DNA of 64,000 bases. Source: JADZAI01 sp964390465 (GTDB lineage: Bacteria > Pseudomonadota > Alphaproteobacteria > Micropepsales > Micropepsaceae). The notes below the pieces were generated by a model. It was not told the DNA's origin, did not search any database, and saw only the letters and a list, made by a program, of their open reading frames with translations. The translations under genes and the position numbers were made by a program. Positions 34,487 to 44,057 of this stretch are shown one piece after another. The stretch covers positions 48,463-112,462 of the forward strand of contig CAYMIJ010000009.1 of NCBI GenBank assembly GCA_964390465.1, in the 5' to 3' direction. The first letter of the stretch is position 1. The number at the start of each line of letters is the position of its first letter.

Positions 34487-36076
34487 TTACTGGCTCGCCT
34501 CGACCGACAGGCCAAGTGCATCAGCCATAGCATTCGGGTCACCGCCCATCATGGCGCCCATGCCATTCATTGCAGTAATCGGCTGCGCAGGCTGCATCTT
34601 CACGGTTAGTGTGCCTGGCGACTGAATGAACGACTTCATGGCAGCGACGATGCCCTTCAGGCGGTCACCCAAAGGCTTCATCTGGCCATCTGAACCGGGC
34701 ATGCCGCCTTCAACAGCTGTCAGCTGCGCCAACCATTCATCGCGAACCTGGTCTGGTGACTTGTTTTCTTCCTTGGCTGTTGCAGCCAGCACTTTGTCAA
34801 AGCCGCCATTGTTCTTCAACACCAGCTTTGCGCCGGTCAGACCGATCTGCATGGCTGCCATTTTCATCGCCTGCGCGTTGGTCAACTGGGCAAGATCAAT
34901 TCCGTTCAGATCAATCGAGAGCGATGTGTTGAAAAGCTGGCTCTCGTCGATGCGCAGTTCCTTCAGCTGTGCGGTCTTGCCGTTAGCGTCAAACGCCCAA
35001 TCAAGACCAATATCCAGATCAAGCTGGCTGAGGCCCAACTCCTTAAGACCATCGGGGTCATTAGCAGGCGGTACGATCACCATGTCTGCGATGGCGAGCT
35101 TGAGCGATGAGGGCACAAGCCAAGTGAAGCTGATCGGCTCAACGCTGTATGAGGCGATGGTTATTTTCGCGCCTTCCGCCATGAACTCATAGCCGGATGC
35201 ACTGCCTGCGCCGAAATACATGAGCTGCTCGGCTGTAACAGGCGGCATCTCGCCTTTGATCATCCACGGCAGAACCTTGGAAATATCACCGCCATCTGCC
35301 TTGGCCGATGCGATTTTCATCGCAGCCTTCGTGCCTTCGGCGAACTCAAGCCCTGACATCTCCGACTTGCCAAACTGGCCGCGATTCAAGCCCTCAAGCA
35401 TCATGCTGGCGATCGCGGCTTTGCCTTCCGGAGTCGTCACGTTGAAGTTCGTGAGGCTCATGGGCCCCATCATGGTGGCGTCCAGCAAGGCGCCCAGAAA
35501 CTTCACGCCCTCAACATCCTTTGCAGACATCCCGCCATTCATGGCAGGCATGCCGTCAGCCGACGGCGCGGGCGCACCCATGCCCGGCGGCAGGACCGCG
35601 AGCTGCTTCATCTGAAAAGCGCCCAGAGACAGAGCATCAACGCCGCCAATGCCCTTACCATCGGCGGTGATGACGACATTCTTCACCGTCACATCGCCGA
35701 ACAGCTGCTTGAATGACTCGTCGCGGGTCGCACCGTATTTGGCAAAGTCGAAAACATGCGCGAAGGCCGCCATGTCAACGCCGCGAATGCCGACTTCACC
35801 GAACACCACATTGTTGCCAGCTTCGTTCTTGGGGTCGGCGAATTTCAGGTTCTTGACAGTCGTGACGCCCGTCATTGCGTCATACGACTTGGATTCATAG
35901 CTGGCTTTCATCTCGGCAGGCACCAGCTTCAGCAATGAGTCGATGTCGACTTCACTGGCGGTCGCGCCAGACATATCCTGCGCCACTGCAACAGGTGCCA
36001 AGGGCGCAAGGGCGGCGGCACAAAGTCCGGTCGCCAGAGCGGTCGAGAGAAACAGGGATTTGAGGTTCAGACGCAT
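34487..36076 (-). CDS. Periplasmic ~530-residue protein, tandem paralogue
   Basis: 529 residues, signal peptide to AVAQ. It shares with 32783-34381: DIDSLLKLVP, YGATRDESFKQLFGDV, GLNRGQFGKSEM, DISKVLPWMIKGEMPPVT, EPISFTWLVPSSLKLAI and a C-terminal GTLTVKMQPAQPI. A methionine/glycine-rich tail (MNGMGAMMGGDP) is unique to this copy. It has its own terminator, so the pair is probably two transcription units derived by duplication. Function unknown. Confidence 0.7.
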   Translation of the reverse strand: MRLNLKSLFLSTALATGLCAAALAPLAPVAVAQDMSGATASEVDIDSLLKLVPAEMKASYESKSYDAMTGVTTVKNLKFADPKNEAGNNVVFGEVGIRGVDMAAFAHVFDFAKYGATRDESFKQLFGDVTVKNVVITADGKGIGGVDALSLGAFQMKQLAVLPPGMGAPAPSADGMPAMNGGMSAKDVEGVKFLGALLDATMMGPMSLTNFNVTTPEGKAAIASMMLEGLNRGQFGKSEMSGLEFAEGTKAAMKIASAKADGGDISKVLPWMIKGEMPPVTAEQLMYFGAGSASGYEFMAEGAKITIASYSVEPISFTWLVPSSLKLAIADMVIVPPANDPDGLKELGLSQLDLDIGLDWAFDANGKTAQLKELRIDESQLFNTSLSIDLNGIDLAQLTNAQAMKMAAMQIGLTGAKLVLKNNGGFDKVLAATAKEENKSPDQVRDEWLAQLTAVEGGMPGSDGQMKPLGDRLKGIVAAMKSFIQSPGTLTVKMQPAQPITAMNGMGAMMGGDPNAMADALGLSVEASQ

Positions 36077-36181
36077 TGCAGTTCAGTCTCCTAAGCCGGG
36101 CCGCATAAGGCCAGCGGGCGGGCGCTCTAATACCTGAATGCGGCGAAAACTGGAACGACAGCCGTCACGTTTCTCCAAGAA

Positions 36182-36213
36182 ATGGTAAAGCCGGGCTTGC
36201 ACCCGGCTTTACC
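36182..36213 (-). terminator. Terminator of the fadA-fadJ operon
   Basis: Perfect thirteen-base arms TGGTAAAGCCGGG / CCCGGCTTTACCA around CTTGCA, followed by TTTCTT on the minus strand, 25 bp past the fadJ stop. Confidence 0.85.
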
Positions 36214-36237
36214 ACGCATTCCATGCTGAAAATGACG

Positions 36238-38442
36238 TCAGGCGGCTGATTTCTGCGCCTTTTGCCAGTTGCCATAGAAGGTTTCGCCCTTTGCTGCCAT
36301 GTCACGCAGCATCTGCGGCGGGGCGAAACGGGCACCATAGGCCTGCGCCATACGGTCACATTCCTTGACGAACGTCTCTGCGCCCACAGTGTCGATCAGG
36401 CTGACCGGCCCACCAGTCCAGGGGGCGAAACCCCAGCCAAGAATGGCACCGACATCAGCATCTCGCGGATCGGTGACGACACCTTCGGCATAGCAACGCG
36501 CCGCCTCAACTGCCTGCCGATAGAGAAAACGCTTTTTGAGTTCTTCAACCATTACTGGTGCGGCTTCGCCCACTTTGATCGAGACGAGATCACCAATGCC
36601 AGGCCACAGCGTTTTCGTGCCCTGAGCGGGATAGTCATAAAATCCCTTGCCGTTCTTGCGACCAAGGCGTCCATGTTTCACGACCATCGCTTCGATGAGC
36701 GCGTCGGATGGCCCCGCCACATAGGCACTGCCCAGATCCTTTTTGGTCTGCTCGCGCACTTTGTAAGCGAGATCCAGCGCCACATCATCGGCCAGCTCCA
36801 GCGGCCCGCGCGGCATGCCAGTCATGCGACCGACATTGTCGATGATGGCCGGTGCGATGCCTTCCGCCAGCATCTCCTGACCTTCTGCGACATAAGTGCC
36901 GAAACAGCGAGAGGTATAGAACCCACGGCTGTCGTTCACGACAATCGGCGTCTTTCTGATCTTTTTCACATAGTCGATGGCGACTGCCAGCGCGCGCGCC
37001 GATGTCTGCTTGCCCATGATGATCTCAACCAGGCCCATCTTGTCGACCGGCGAGAAGAAATGAATGCCGATGAAGCTCTCAGGGCGCTTGCTTGCCTCGG
37101 CCAGACCACTGATCGGCAAGGTTGAGGTGTTTGAACCAAACACTGCCTCAGGCGAAAGCTGCTCCTCCGCCGCATGCGTGACCTTGGCCTTGATCTCGCG
37201 GTTTTCAAACACCGCCTCGACCACAAGGTCACTGCCCTTCACATCAGCATAATCCGTGCTGGGTGTGATGAGCGCGAGAACGCCATCGGCCTTTTCCTGA
37301 GTCATCTTGCCACGGGTCACCTGCTTGGAAAGCAGATTGGCCGAATAGGCCTTGCCCTTTTCGGCGGCCTCGATGGTGGTGTCGATCAGGATGGTCTTGA
37401 TGCCCGCCAGCGCCTGCACATAGGCGATGCCAGCGCCCATCATGCCGGCGCCGATGACCGTCACCTTTTTGGCATCGGCAGGCGCTTCCTTGGCTGGACG
37501 ACGTGCGCCTTTGCCCAGCTCCTGCATTGACAGGAACAGAGAGCGGATCATGTTCTTGGCCGCAGGCTCTGCCATCAGCTTGGCGAAGTAACGCGACTCA
37601 ATGCGCAAGCCTGCATCAATGGGCACCTGCAATCCTTCATAGATACAGGCCATGATGTATTTCTGCGCCGGATAGTTTCCGTGGGATTGTTTGCGCAACA
37701 GCGCATTGCCGATCATGAAGACGCTCGCACCGCCGGGGCTGTTGGGCGCGCCGCCCGGCACCTTGAAGTCCTTCTTATCCCAGGGTTGTACCGCCTCGCC
37801 CTTGGTCTTGATCCAGTCCTTGGCCGCGGCCAGCTCGGCACCGGGTGCAGTCACCGCATGAATGATACCCAGCTTCAACGCTTCCTGTGGCGAGAGTGAA
37901 TTGCCGGTGTTGATCAGTTCCAGCGCCTTTTGCGCGCCAACCAGTCGCGGCAGGCGCTGTGTGCCGCCGCCGCCGGGCAGCAGACCAACCTTGGATTCAG
38001 GCAGGCCGTATTGTGCTTTGGGATTGTCGCCCGCCACCCGGTAATGACAGGCGAGCGTCAGTTCCAGACCGCCGCCCAGTGCCAGGCCATTGATCGCTGC
38101 CGCAATCGGCTTGCCGCATGTTTCAAGCCCGCGCAGCACCTTGTTGAAGCCATAGGCGGAATCAAACGCCCGCTGGAGCCGCGCTTCCTCATTCGTGCCG
38201 CTGGCAGCCCCGGCACTTTCACCAAGATCACCAAGATCGGCGCCGGCGCAGAAGCCGGTCTGCTTGCCGGATGTGATCACCGCGCCCTTGATCGCCTCAT
38301 CCTTGATGATGCGCTCAACGATCAGCGGCACTTCTTTCAGCACGGTGCTGGTCAGCGTGTTCATCGAGCGGCCGGGCACGTCGAACACCACGGTCGCGAT
38401 GCCATCACCATCAACCGAAAACTTGAAGGTTTCGTATGTCAT
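36238..38442 (-). CDS. fadJ: Fatty-acid oxidation alpha subunit: enoyl-CoA hydratase / 3-hydroxyacyl-CoA dehydrogenase
   Basis: 734 residues from ATG 38442 (AGGGGA upstream). N-terminal crotonase domain (KQTGFCAGADLGDL, NGLALGGGLELTLACHYR), then NAD-binding domain (VTVIGAGMMGAGIAYVQALAG) and the C-terminal hydroxyacyl dehydrogenase (HFFSPVDKMGLVEIIMG, NDSRGFYTSRCFGTY). Length and order are typical of FadB/FadJ. It starts 14 bp after fadA, so the pair encodes the trifunctional beta-oxidation complex. fadB is an equally valid name. Confidence 0.9.
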   Translation of the reverse strand: MTYETFKFSVDGDGIATVVFDVPGRSMNTLTSTVLKEVPLIVERIIKDEAIKGAVITSGKQTGFCAGADLGDLGESAGAASGTNEEARLQRAFDSAYGFNKVLRGLETCGKPIAAAINGLALGGGLELTLACHYRVAGDNPKAQYGLPESKVGLLPGGGGTQRLPRLVGAQKALELINTGNSLSPQEALKLGIIHAVTAPGAELAAAKDWIKTKGEAVQPWDKKDFKVPGGAPNSPGGASVFMIGNALLRKQSHGNYPAQKYIMACIYEGLQVPIDAGLRIESRYFAKLMAEPAAKNMIRSLFLSMQELGKGARRPAKEAPADAKKVTVIGAGMMGAGIAYVQALAGIKTILIDTTIEAAEKGKAYSANLLSKQVTRGKMTQEKADGVLALITPSTDYADVKGSDLVVEAVFENREIKAKVTHAAEEQLSPEAVFGSNTSTLPISGLAEASKRPESFIGIHFFSPVDKMGLVEIIMGKQTSARALAVAIDYVKKIRKTPIVVNDSRGFYTSRCFGTYVAEGQEMLAEGIAPAIIDNVGRMTGMPRGPLELADDVALDLAYKVREQTKKDLGSAYVAGPSDALIEAMVVKHGRLGRKNGKGFYDYPAQGTKTLWPGIGDLVSIKVGEAAPVMVEELKKRFLYRQAVEAARCYAEGVVTDPRDADVGAILGWGFAPWTGGPVSLIDTVGAETFVKECDRMAQAYGARFAPPQMLRDMAAKGETFYGNWQKAQKSAA

Positions 38443-38456
38443 GACTGTCTGTCCCC

Positions 38457-39662
38457 TCACACGCGCTCGATCACGGTGGCGGTGCCCATGCCTGCGCCAA
38501 CGCACAGAGTTGCAAGCCCCGTCGCCTTGTTGGTGCGCTCCATCTCGTCCAGCACTGTGCCAAGGATCATCGCACCCGTTGCCCCCAGAGGATGACCCAT
38601 GGCAATCGCACCGCCGTTCACATTGATTTTGTCGTGCGGGATGTTCAGCACTTTCATGTAGCGCAGCACGACCGACGCAAAGGCCTCGTTCAGTTCATAA
38701 AGATCGATGTCACTGACCGCCATGCCCAGCCGCTTCAGCAGCTTCTCGGTCACATAAGATGGCCCGGTCAGCATGATCGACGGCTCTGAGCCAATCGAGG
38801 CCATACCCTTCACACGGGCGCGCGGTTTCAGGCCCAATGCGTCGCCCATTTCTTTCGTGCCAAACAGCACCGCGGCCGCACCGTCCACGATGCCCGACGA
38901 ATTGCCGGCGTGATGGACATGGCTGACCTTCTCAACCTGCGGGTATCGCTGCTGCACCACCGCATCAAAGGCGAACTCGCCCGGCCCAGCGAACGAAGGC
39001 TGCAAGGCGGCGAGCGACTGCATGGTGGTGTCGGGACGCATATGTTCGTCATGGTCCAGCAGGGTCAGGCCCAATTGATCCTTCACCGGCACGATTGACT
39101 TCTTGAAGCGTTCTTCAGCCCAGGCACGCGCGGCGCGCTTCTGGCTTTCCACGGCGAATGCATCAACGTCATCGCGGCTGAAACCATCCAGCGTGGCGAT
39201 CAGGTCTGCGCCGATGCCCTGCGGTGCAAAATAGGTCTTGATGGCAATCGAAGGGTCCGACGCCCAGGCCCCGCCATCTGATCCCATCGGCACACGGCTC
39301 ATCGATTCAACACCGCCGCCAATGGCCATGTCTGCTTCGCCGGTCATCACCTTGGCGGCGGCCATATTGCAGGCCTCAAGGCCCGAGGCGCAGAAGCGAT
39401 TGATCTGAACGCCCGCCACCGTTTCGGCATAGTCCGCATTCAGAACGGCAATACGGGCGATGTCGGCGCCCTGTTCGCTCACTGGTGATACACAGCCCAG
39501 CACGACATCATCCACTTTCGATGTGTCCAGACTGTTGCGATCACGCAGCGCCGCCAGCGCCTGCGACGCCAATGACAGCGCGGTGACCTCATGCAGCTTG
39601 CCGTCCTTACGGCCTTTGCCACGCGGTGTGCGCACTGCGTCGTATATGAAACACTCTCTCAT
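38457..39662 (-). CDS. fadA: Acetyl-CoA acyltransferase (thiolase), beta subunit
   Basis: 401 residues from ATG 39662 (AGGGGAGA upstream); a longer form lacks such a site. Catalytic Cys91 in INRFCASGLEACNMA, HAGNSSGIVDGAAA, GGAIAMGHPLGATGA with the catalytic His, and CVGAGMGTATVIE with the second Cys. Cleaves 3-ketoacyl-CoA in the last step of beta-oxidation. First gene of the fadA-fadJ operon, divergent from the interrupted TetR gene. Confidence 0.9.
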   Translation of the reverse strand: MRECFIYDAVRTPRGKGRKDGKLHEVTALSLASQALAALRDRNSLDTSKVDDVVLGCVSPVSEQGADIARIAVLNADYAETVAGVQINRFCASGLEACNMAAAKVMTGEADMAIGGGVESMSRVPMGSDGGAWASDPSIAIKTYFAPQGIGADLIATLDGFSRDDVDAFAVESQKRAARAWAEERFKKSIVPVKDQLGLTLLDHDEHMRPDTTMQSLAALQPSFAGPGEFAFDAVVQQRYPQVEKVSHVHHAGNSSGIVDGAAAVLFGTKEMGDALGLKPRARVKGMASIGSEPSIMLTGPSYVTEKLLKRLGMAVSDIDLYELNEAFASVVLRYMKVLNIPHDKINVNGGAIAMGHPLGATGAMILGTVLDEMERTNKATGLATLCVGAGMGTATVIERV

Positions 39663-39745
39663 GGCGTTCTCCCCTGAAGACCTGTCAGCTTGAACATTGT
39701 CCGATGGCAAAGCAAAGGCTGCCGTTTTCGTCAACGGTAACTCAA

Positions 39746-39779
39746 CGTCATGACGAAGCGTCAGAATAAAATTGACGCT
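39746..39779. promoter_or_regulatory. Candidate operators between fadA and the TetR gene
   Basis: Two inverted repeats sit in the 158-bp divergent region: CGTCATGACG at 39746-39755, and AGCGTCA-N9-TGACGCT at 39757-39779. Spacing and position suit a TetR-family repressor controlling fadA-fadJ and its own gene. Confidence 0.5.
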
Positions 39780-40350
39780 ATGTCTTCAAATCCTTATGCC
39801 CACCGCCTTCTGGGGGATGCATGGCGGGCAAGCGCGAACAGACAAAGCTGAACAATCGCAGCGCGATCCTTGATGCGGCGCGTGATGTGTTTGCCAAACT
39901 TGGCTATGGCGCCACCACCGTGCGCGACATCATCCGCGCAACCGACCTCGCCAGCGGCACCTTTTATAATTACTTCAAGTCGAAGGACGAAATCTTTCAG
40001 GCCCTGCAGGACGAAAACGCCCTGCGCGTGCGCCCAAAACTGCGCGAAGAGCGTCTGCGCGCCAAAACGGCTGAGGCCTTCATCGCCGCCACCTTTGGCA
40101 CATTTTTCCATTCGGTCTGCGAGAACCAGCGGGAATTTGCAGTCATGCGGCGCAATGCCGGCACGATGCGCATCCGCATGGACACGCCTGAAATCATTGC
40201 AGGCTTCGAAGAACTGCGCATCGACCTCAAACAGGCCATAGCCGACGGGATTTTCCCAGACGTCGATCTTGATTTCCTTGTCAACGGCGGAGCAAAAACC
40301 GGCCACTGTGGCGGAGTAAAAGTAGGCCACTGATGTTGCGGCAGGTGCAA

Positions 40351-40384
40351 AGCAAAGGGCCCCGATCGGGGCCCTTTGCTTTTG
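40351..40384. terminator. Perfect palindromic hairpin inside the IS21 end
   Basis: Arms AGCAAAGGGCCCC / GGGGCCCTTTGCT around GATC, then TTTT on the plus strand. It lies after istB and may both end istAB transcription and shield the element from reading-through from tetR. Confidence 0.75.
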
Positions 40385-40398
40385 GCCGTTTTGATGGG

Positions 40399-41238
40399 TC
40401 AGTTTTCGTCGACGGTGGCCTGGTTTTGCTCCGCCCCGCTGGCAGTGGCGCGACGGCGACTGGCTGACTGCTTTAGGCGGTAACTGTCACCATTCATGGT
40501 CAGGATGCTGACGTGGTGGGTCAAACGATCCAGCAATGCGCCGGTCAGGCGCTCGGACCCAAGCACCTGCGTCCAGTCCTCAAACGGCAGGTTGGAGGTA
40601 ACGATGGTGGAGCCGCGTTCGTAGCGCTGGGAGAAGGTCTCGAACAACAGCTCCGCGCCGGTGGGCGAGAGCGGGACGTAACCCAGTTCGTCGATGATCA
40701 GCAGCTTCACTGCAGCCAACTCGCGCTGCATCTTGAGCAGCCGCTTCTCGTCGCGGGCTTCCAGTAACTGGTTCACCAGCGCCGCGGCGGTGGTGAAGGT
40801 CACGGTGAAGCCCTTCTGGCAGGCGGCCAGCCCCAGGGCGAGCGCCACATGGGTTTTGCCCGTCCCGCTATTGCCCAGCGCAATGATATTCTCGCGCCGC
40901 AGGATATATTCGCAGCGCGCCAGATCCAGCGTCAGCATCTTGTTGAGGCTGGGGATGGCGGTGAAGTCGAAGGTATCGAAGCTTTTGACGGCCGGGAACC
41001 GGGCAGCACGGATCCGGCGTTCGACAGTGCGCCGCTCACGGTCGATCAGTTCCAGTTCGATCAGGCGCAGTAGATAGCGGGGATGATCGACACCATCACG
41101 CGCGCACTCCCGGGCTACTTTCTCATATTCGCGCAAAACGGTCGGCAGTTTGAGTTGCTTGAGGTGGTGGGCCAGCAGCACCTGTGGCGCACCAGCGGTG
41201 GTGCCGGTGGGCAGGTTGTCATCGGGCGCCCGGCTCAT
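40399..41238 (-). CDS. istB: IS21 ATPase helper protein
   Basis: 279 residues. AAA+ core: Walker A GNSGTGKTHVALAL near residue 120, Walker B LLIIDELGYVPL, sensor STIVTSNLPFEDW. IstB oligomers remodel target DNA and stimulate IstA. Start overlaps istA stop by ATGA, the usual coupling in this family. Confidence 0.93.
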   Translation of the reverse strand: MSRAPDDNLPTGTTAGAPQVLLAHHLKQLKLPTVLREYEKVARECARDGVDHPRYLLRLIELELIDRERRTVERRIRAARFPAVKSFDTFDFTAIPSLNKMLTLDLARCEYILRRENIIALGNSGTGKTHVALALGLAACQKGFTVTFTTAAALVNQLLEARDEKRLLKMQRELAAVKLLIIDELGYVPLSPTGAELLFETFSQRYERGSTIVTSNLPFEDWTQVLGSERLTGALLDRLTHHVSILTMNGDSYRLKQSASRRRATASGAEQNQATVDEN

Positions 41239-42746
41239 GCTGCCATCTCCTTCGAGACCTGGGGCATCAGAGCCGCATAATCAGCCGCCTGCGTGACCTT
41301 CACATCCAGCCTTGGCAGGTGGGGATAGGTCGTCAGGTCAAGCCTGGCGGGCCGCCGTTCCATCCTGGCCAGTGCGATCTGCTTCACCGCATCAAAGCTG
41401 ATCGCGCCCATGTGGATCGCCTGAGTGACAGCATGGGTCACCACGGCCATGGGCATCGCTTCCAGCAAGCGCAAGACCTGGATATACTCGCGCTTGCCCT
41501 TGCGGCCCATGCGTCCCTCCAGCAATTGCCGCAGGTGGGCAAAGACATCGGGCAAGGCCCAATTCTGCAGTGCAGCCGCCTGATCGAGAGCATTCGGCTT
41601 TGTCTCGATCAGCGCCAGATAATGCAGCGGATCGGCCACAAAATCGCCGCTGCCATAACTGCGCACATGGCGGGCGATCTCCTCGGCGCCGGACAGGATC
41701 ACCACCTCGTCCACGAAGCCCTTCACCACCACATCCTGGAACCCAAACCTTGTGGGCACCGAGTAATCATTGCCGCGATACCGCACCAGCGCCGTCGATG
41801 ACACACGGGCGCTGCGCCTCTCGCATGGCTCCAATGGCACCGGCGGTAGTGGGCGTAGCGCCGCAACGTCAGCAACCATGCGCTCACCGATGGTCTGGGC
41901 ATGGCGGCCAGCACGTTCGCCTTGCCGCGCATGACAGCGCTCCAAAAGAGCCGCGTTCAGTGCGTCATAGCTCGCCGCCTGCGGCTTGGGCGTCATGAAG
42001 TTGCGGCGCGCGTATTTGACCAGCCCTTCGACCTTGCCCTTGTCATTCCCCTTGCCGGGTCGGCCGAAGCGGTCAGAAAACAGGTAGTGGCTGACCAGCT
42101 CGCTGAAGGCACGTGTGCGCTCACGCTTGCCGTCCCCCAGAATCTTGGCCACCGCAATCGTCGTGTTGTCGTAGAGGATCGACTGGGGAATGCCGCCAAA
42201 GAAGTCGAAGGCCGATACATGCCCATCCAGAAATGCCTCGGTCGTCTCGCGCGGGAAAGCCTTCACGAAACAGGCATCGGACTGCGGCAAATCCATGCAC
42301 AGGAAGTGGATCTTCTGCTCCACACCGCCAATCACGCCCACCGCTTCGCCAAAATCCACCTGCGCATGCCCCGGTGGGTGCGCCAGCGGCACAAATGTCT
42401 CGCGGCCACGCACCCGGCTCAGCCGGACATAGTCCTTCACCACCGTGTAGCCGCCGCCATAGCCATATTCATCGCGCAGCCGCTCGAAGATCCGCTTCGC
42501 CGTGTGTCGCTGCTTGACCGGCGCCGTCCGGTCACCTTCCAAAATCGCGTCAACCACCGGCAGCAAAGGCCCCAGCTTCGGCTTCTCCACCGGCTTCGTG
42601 CGCGTATAGCCAGGTGGCAGTGAAAATCGGCAGATCTTGCCAATCGTCTCCCGGCTTAATCCAAATACCCGCGCGGCCTCTCGCTGGCTGCGCCCCTGCA
42701 CAAACACAAACTGCCGAACACTCGCGTAAACTTCCACGGCATACAT
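41235..42746 (-). CDS. istA: IS21 transposase
   Basis: 503 residues from ATG 42746; a TTG form five codons longer is possible. N-terminal helix-turn-helix (GRSQREAARVFGLSRETIGKI), DDE catalytic core (GHAQVDFGEAVGVIGG, SILYDNTTIAV, and E in NDKGKVEGLVKYARRNF), and C-terminal beta barrel (YRGNDYSVPTRFGF). Appears intact, so the element may be active. Confidence 0.92.
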   Translation of the reverse strand: MYAVEVYASVRQFVFVQGRSQREAARVFGLSRETIGKICRFSLPPGYTRTKPVEKPKLGPLLPVVDAILEGDRTAPVKQRHTAKRIFERLRDEYGYGGGYTVVKDYVRLSRVRGRETFVPLAHPPGHAQVDFGEAVGVIGGVEQKIHFLCMDLPQSDACFVKAFPRETTEAFLDGHVSAFDFFGGIPQSILYDNTTIAVAKILGDGKRERTRAFSELVSHYLFSDRFGRPGKGNDKGKVEGLVKYARRNFMTPKPQAASYDALNAALLERCHARQGERAGRHAQTIGERMVADVAALRPLPPVPLEPCERRSARVSSTALVRYRGNDYSVPTRFGFQDVVVKGFVDEVVILSGAEEIARHVRSYGSGDFVADPLHYLALIETKPNALDQAAALQNWALPDVFAHLRQLLEGRMGRKGKREYIQVLRLLEAMPMAVVTHAVTQAIHMGAISFDAVKQIALARMERRPARLDLTTYPHLPRLDVKVTQAADYAALMPQVSKEMAA

Positions 42747-43043
42747 CCCGGCCGCCCTCAAAAGGGCAGCCTTACCACTGGCCGGTTTTTACTCCGCCAC
42801 GCTCAGCACTTCGCTGGCGTTCCAGTGGCTGGTTTTGTCACCGCCCTGCACATTTCCTCGTCGCCTCCATCGTCGGCATCGGATTCGAGATCGGCGAGTA
42901 CATGCTGAAGCGCGAGCCGCTTGATCCGCAGGGCGCTACGGATTTCGCAACATCACTGCTGATGGGTGGGCTCAAGGCGTTGCCGCGCGCCGTTACTCAA
43001 TAGCACCTTCACAAACGCTGCTCTTATGATTAGGGCGGCTGAT

Positions 43044-44045
43044 ATGCACGGCGCACATTCACATTCGCATCACCACGGCCACTCGAGTGGACACGGGCAC
43101 CATCACGCTCCCGCAGATTTCGGCCGCGCCTTCCTGATCGGCGTCGTCCTCAATACCGGGTTTGTCATTCTAGAAGCCGTGGCGGGCTGGTTCAGCGGCT
43201 CGCTCGCTTTGCTGGCAGATGCCGGCCACAACCTGTCTGATGTTGCGGGCCTTCTGCTTGCTTGGGCGGCGGCGGTGATGGCGAAGCGCAAACCGTCGCC
43301 TAATCGTACTTATGGCCTTGGCCGTACCACCATTCTGGCCTCGCTCGCCAATGCGCTACTGCTGCTCACCGCAGTGGCATGGATTGTCTGGGAAGCGGCG
43401 CATCGCTTCATGACACCTCAGATGATCGACCCGTGGACAGTCGCAAGCGTGGCTGCGGCAGGCATTGCCGTCAACGCCATCACCGCTTGGTTGTTCGCCT
43501 CTGGCCGTCACGACGATCTCAATGTGCGCGGCGCTTATCTGCACATGATGGCCGACGCTGCCGTTTCACTGGGCGTGGTGATCGCAGCTGTCGCAGTAAT
43601 GGCGACGGGTTGGTTGTGGATTGACCCGCTCGTTTCCATCGTCATCGCGCTCGTGATCGCCTGGGGCACATGGAGCCTTCTTGCCGAGTCAACACAGCTG
43701 GCTGTCGATGGTGTGCCGCATGGGGTCGATCTGACGGCCATCGGACAATTCCTGAAGGCGCAGCCAGGCGTCAGCGATGTGCATGACCTGCATGTCTGGG
43801 CGCTCAGCACGACATCAACTGCACTGACCGCCCATCTGGTGCGGCCCGACCATGATGGCAACGACGCGTTCCTTTCAGCAACAGCTGATGCGCTGAAGCA
43901 GGCGCACGGCATCAGTCACGTCACACTACAGATTGAAAATCAGCCGGGCTGCACCGCCTGCTGTCAGTTCAAGGCAATGGCCAACTCAGATGACGACCAT
44001 CATGAGGGCTGCGGCCACGATCATCACGATCACGGCCATCTCTGA
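43044..44045 (+). CDS. Cation-diffusion-facilitator zinc/cadmium exporter
   Basis: 333 residues from ATG 43044 (AGGGCGG upstream). Histidine-rich ends (HSHSHHHGHSSGHGHHH and DDDHHEGCGHDHHDHGH) flank six membrane helices. Metal-site HxxxD motifs are present in helix 2 (ADAGHNLSDV) and helix 5 (YLHMMADAAVS). Close to ZitB/CzcD. It would export Zn2+ (or Cd2+, Co2+) from the cytoplasm using the proton gradient. Lies just beyond the interrupted TetR gene, which is its only possible local regulator. Confidence 0.9.
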   Translation: MHGAHSHSHHHGHSSGHGHHHAPADFGRAFLIGVVLNTGFVILEAVAGWFSGSLALLADAGHNLSDVAGLLLAWAAAVMAKRKPSPNRTYGLGRTTILASLANALLLLTAVAWIVWEAAHRFMTPQMIDPWTVASVAAAGIAVNAITAWLFASGRHDDLNVRGAYLHMMADAAVSLGVVIAAVAVMATGWLWIDPLVSIVIALVIAWGTWSLLAESTQLAVDGVPHGVDLTAIGQFLKAQPGVSDVHDLHVWALSTTSTALTAHLVRPDHDGNDAFLSATADALKQAHGISHVTLQIENQPGCTACCQFKAMANSDDDHHEGCGHDHHDHGHL

Positions 44046-44057
44046 TCGCAACCGGGC

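Larger units (their letters stand above)
40279..42852. mobile_element. IS21-family insertion sequence, 2574 bp
   Basis: Ends start TGT and finish ACA, as IS21 elements do. The terminal 30 bases match at 23 positions without gaps, and a second inner copy of the GGCGGAGTAAAA repeat is present at each end (40310-40332 and 42775-42798). The target duplication is TTTCCT (40273-40278 and 42853-42858). It carries istA and istB on the minus strand, both intact. Confidence 0.93.
39821..43003 (+). pseudogene. TetR-family regulator gene split by an IS21-family insertion
   Basis: The 5' part (39821-40278) encodes an intact helix-turn-helix (AILDAARDVFAKLGYGATTVRDIIRATDLASGTFYNYFKSKDE region) up to DVDLDFL. 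The 3' part resumes after the element at 42853 with FLVASIVGIGFEIGEYMLKR and ends at 43003. Joining 40278 to 42859 gives 603 bp, a continuous 200-residue protein. As it stands, translation runs into the element and stops at 40333 after 170 residues, losing the last ligand-binding helices. It probably regulated fadA-fadJ. Confidence 0.9.
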
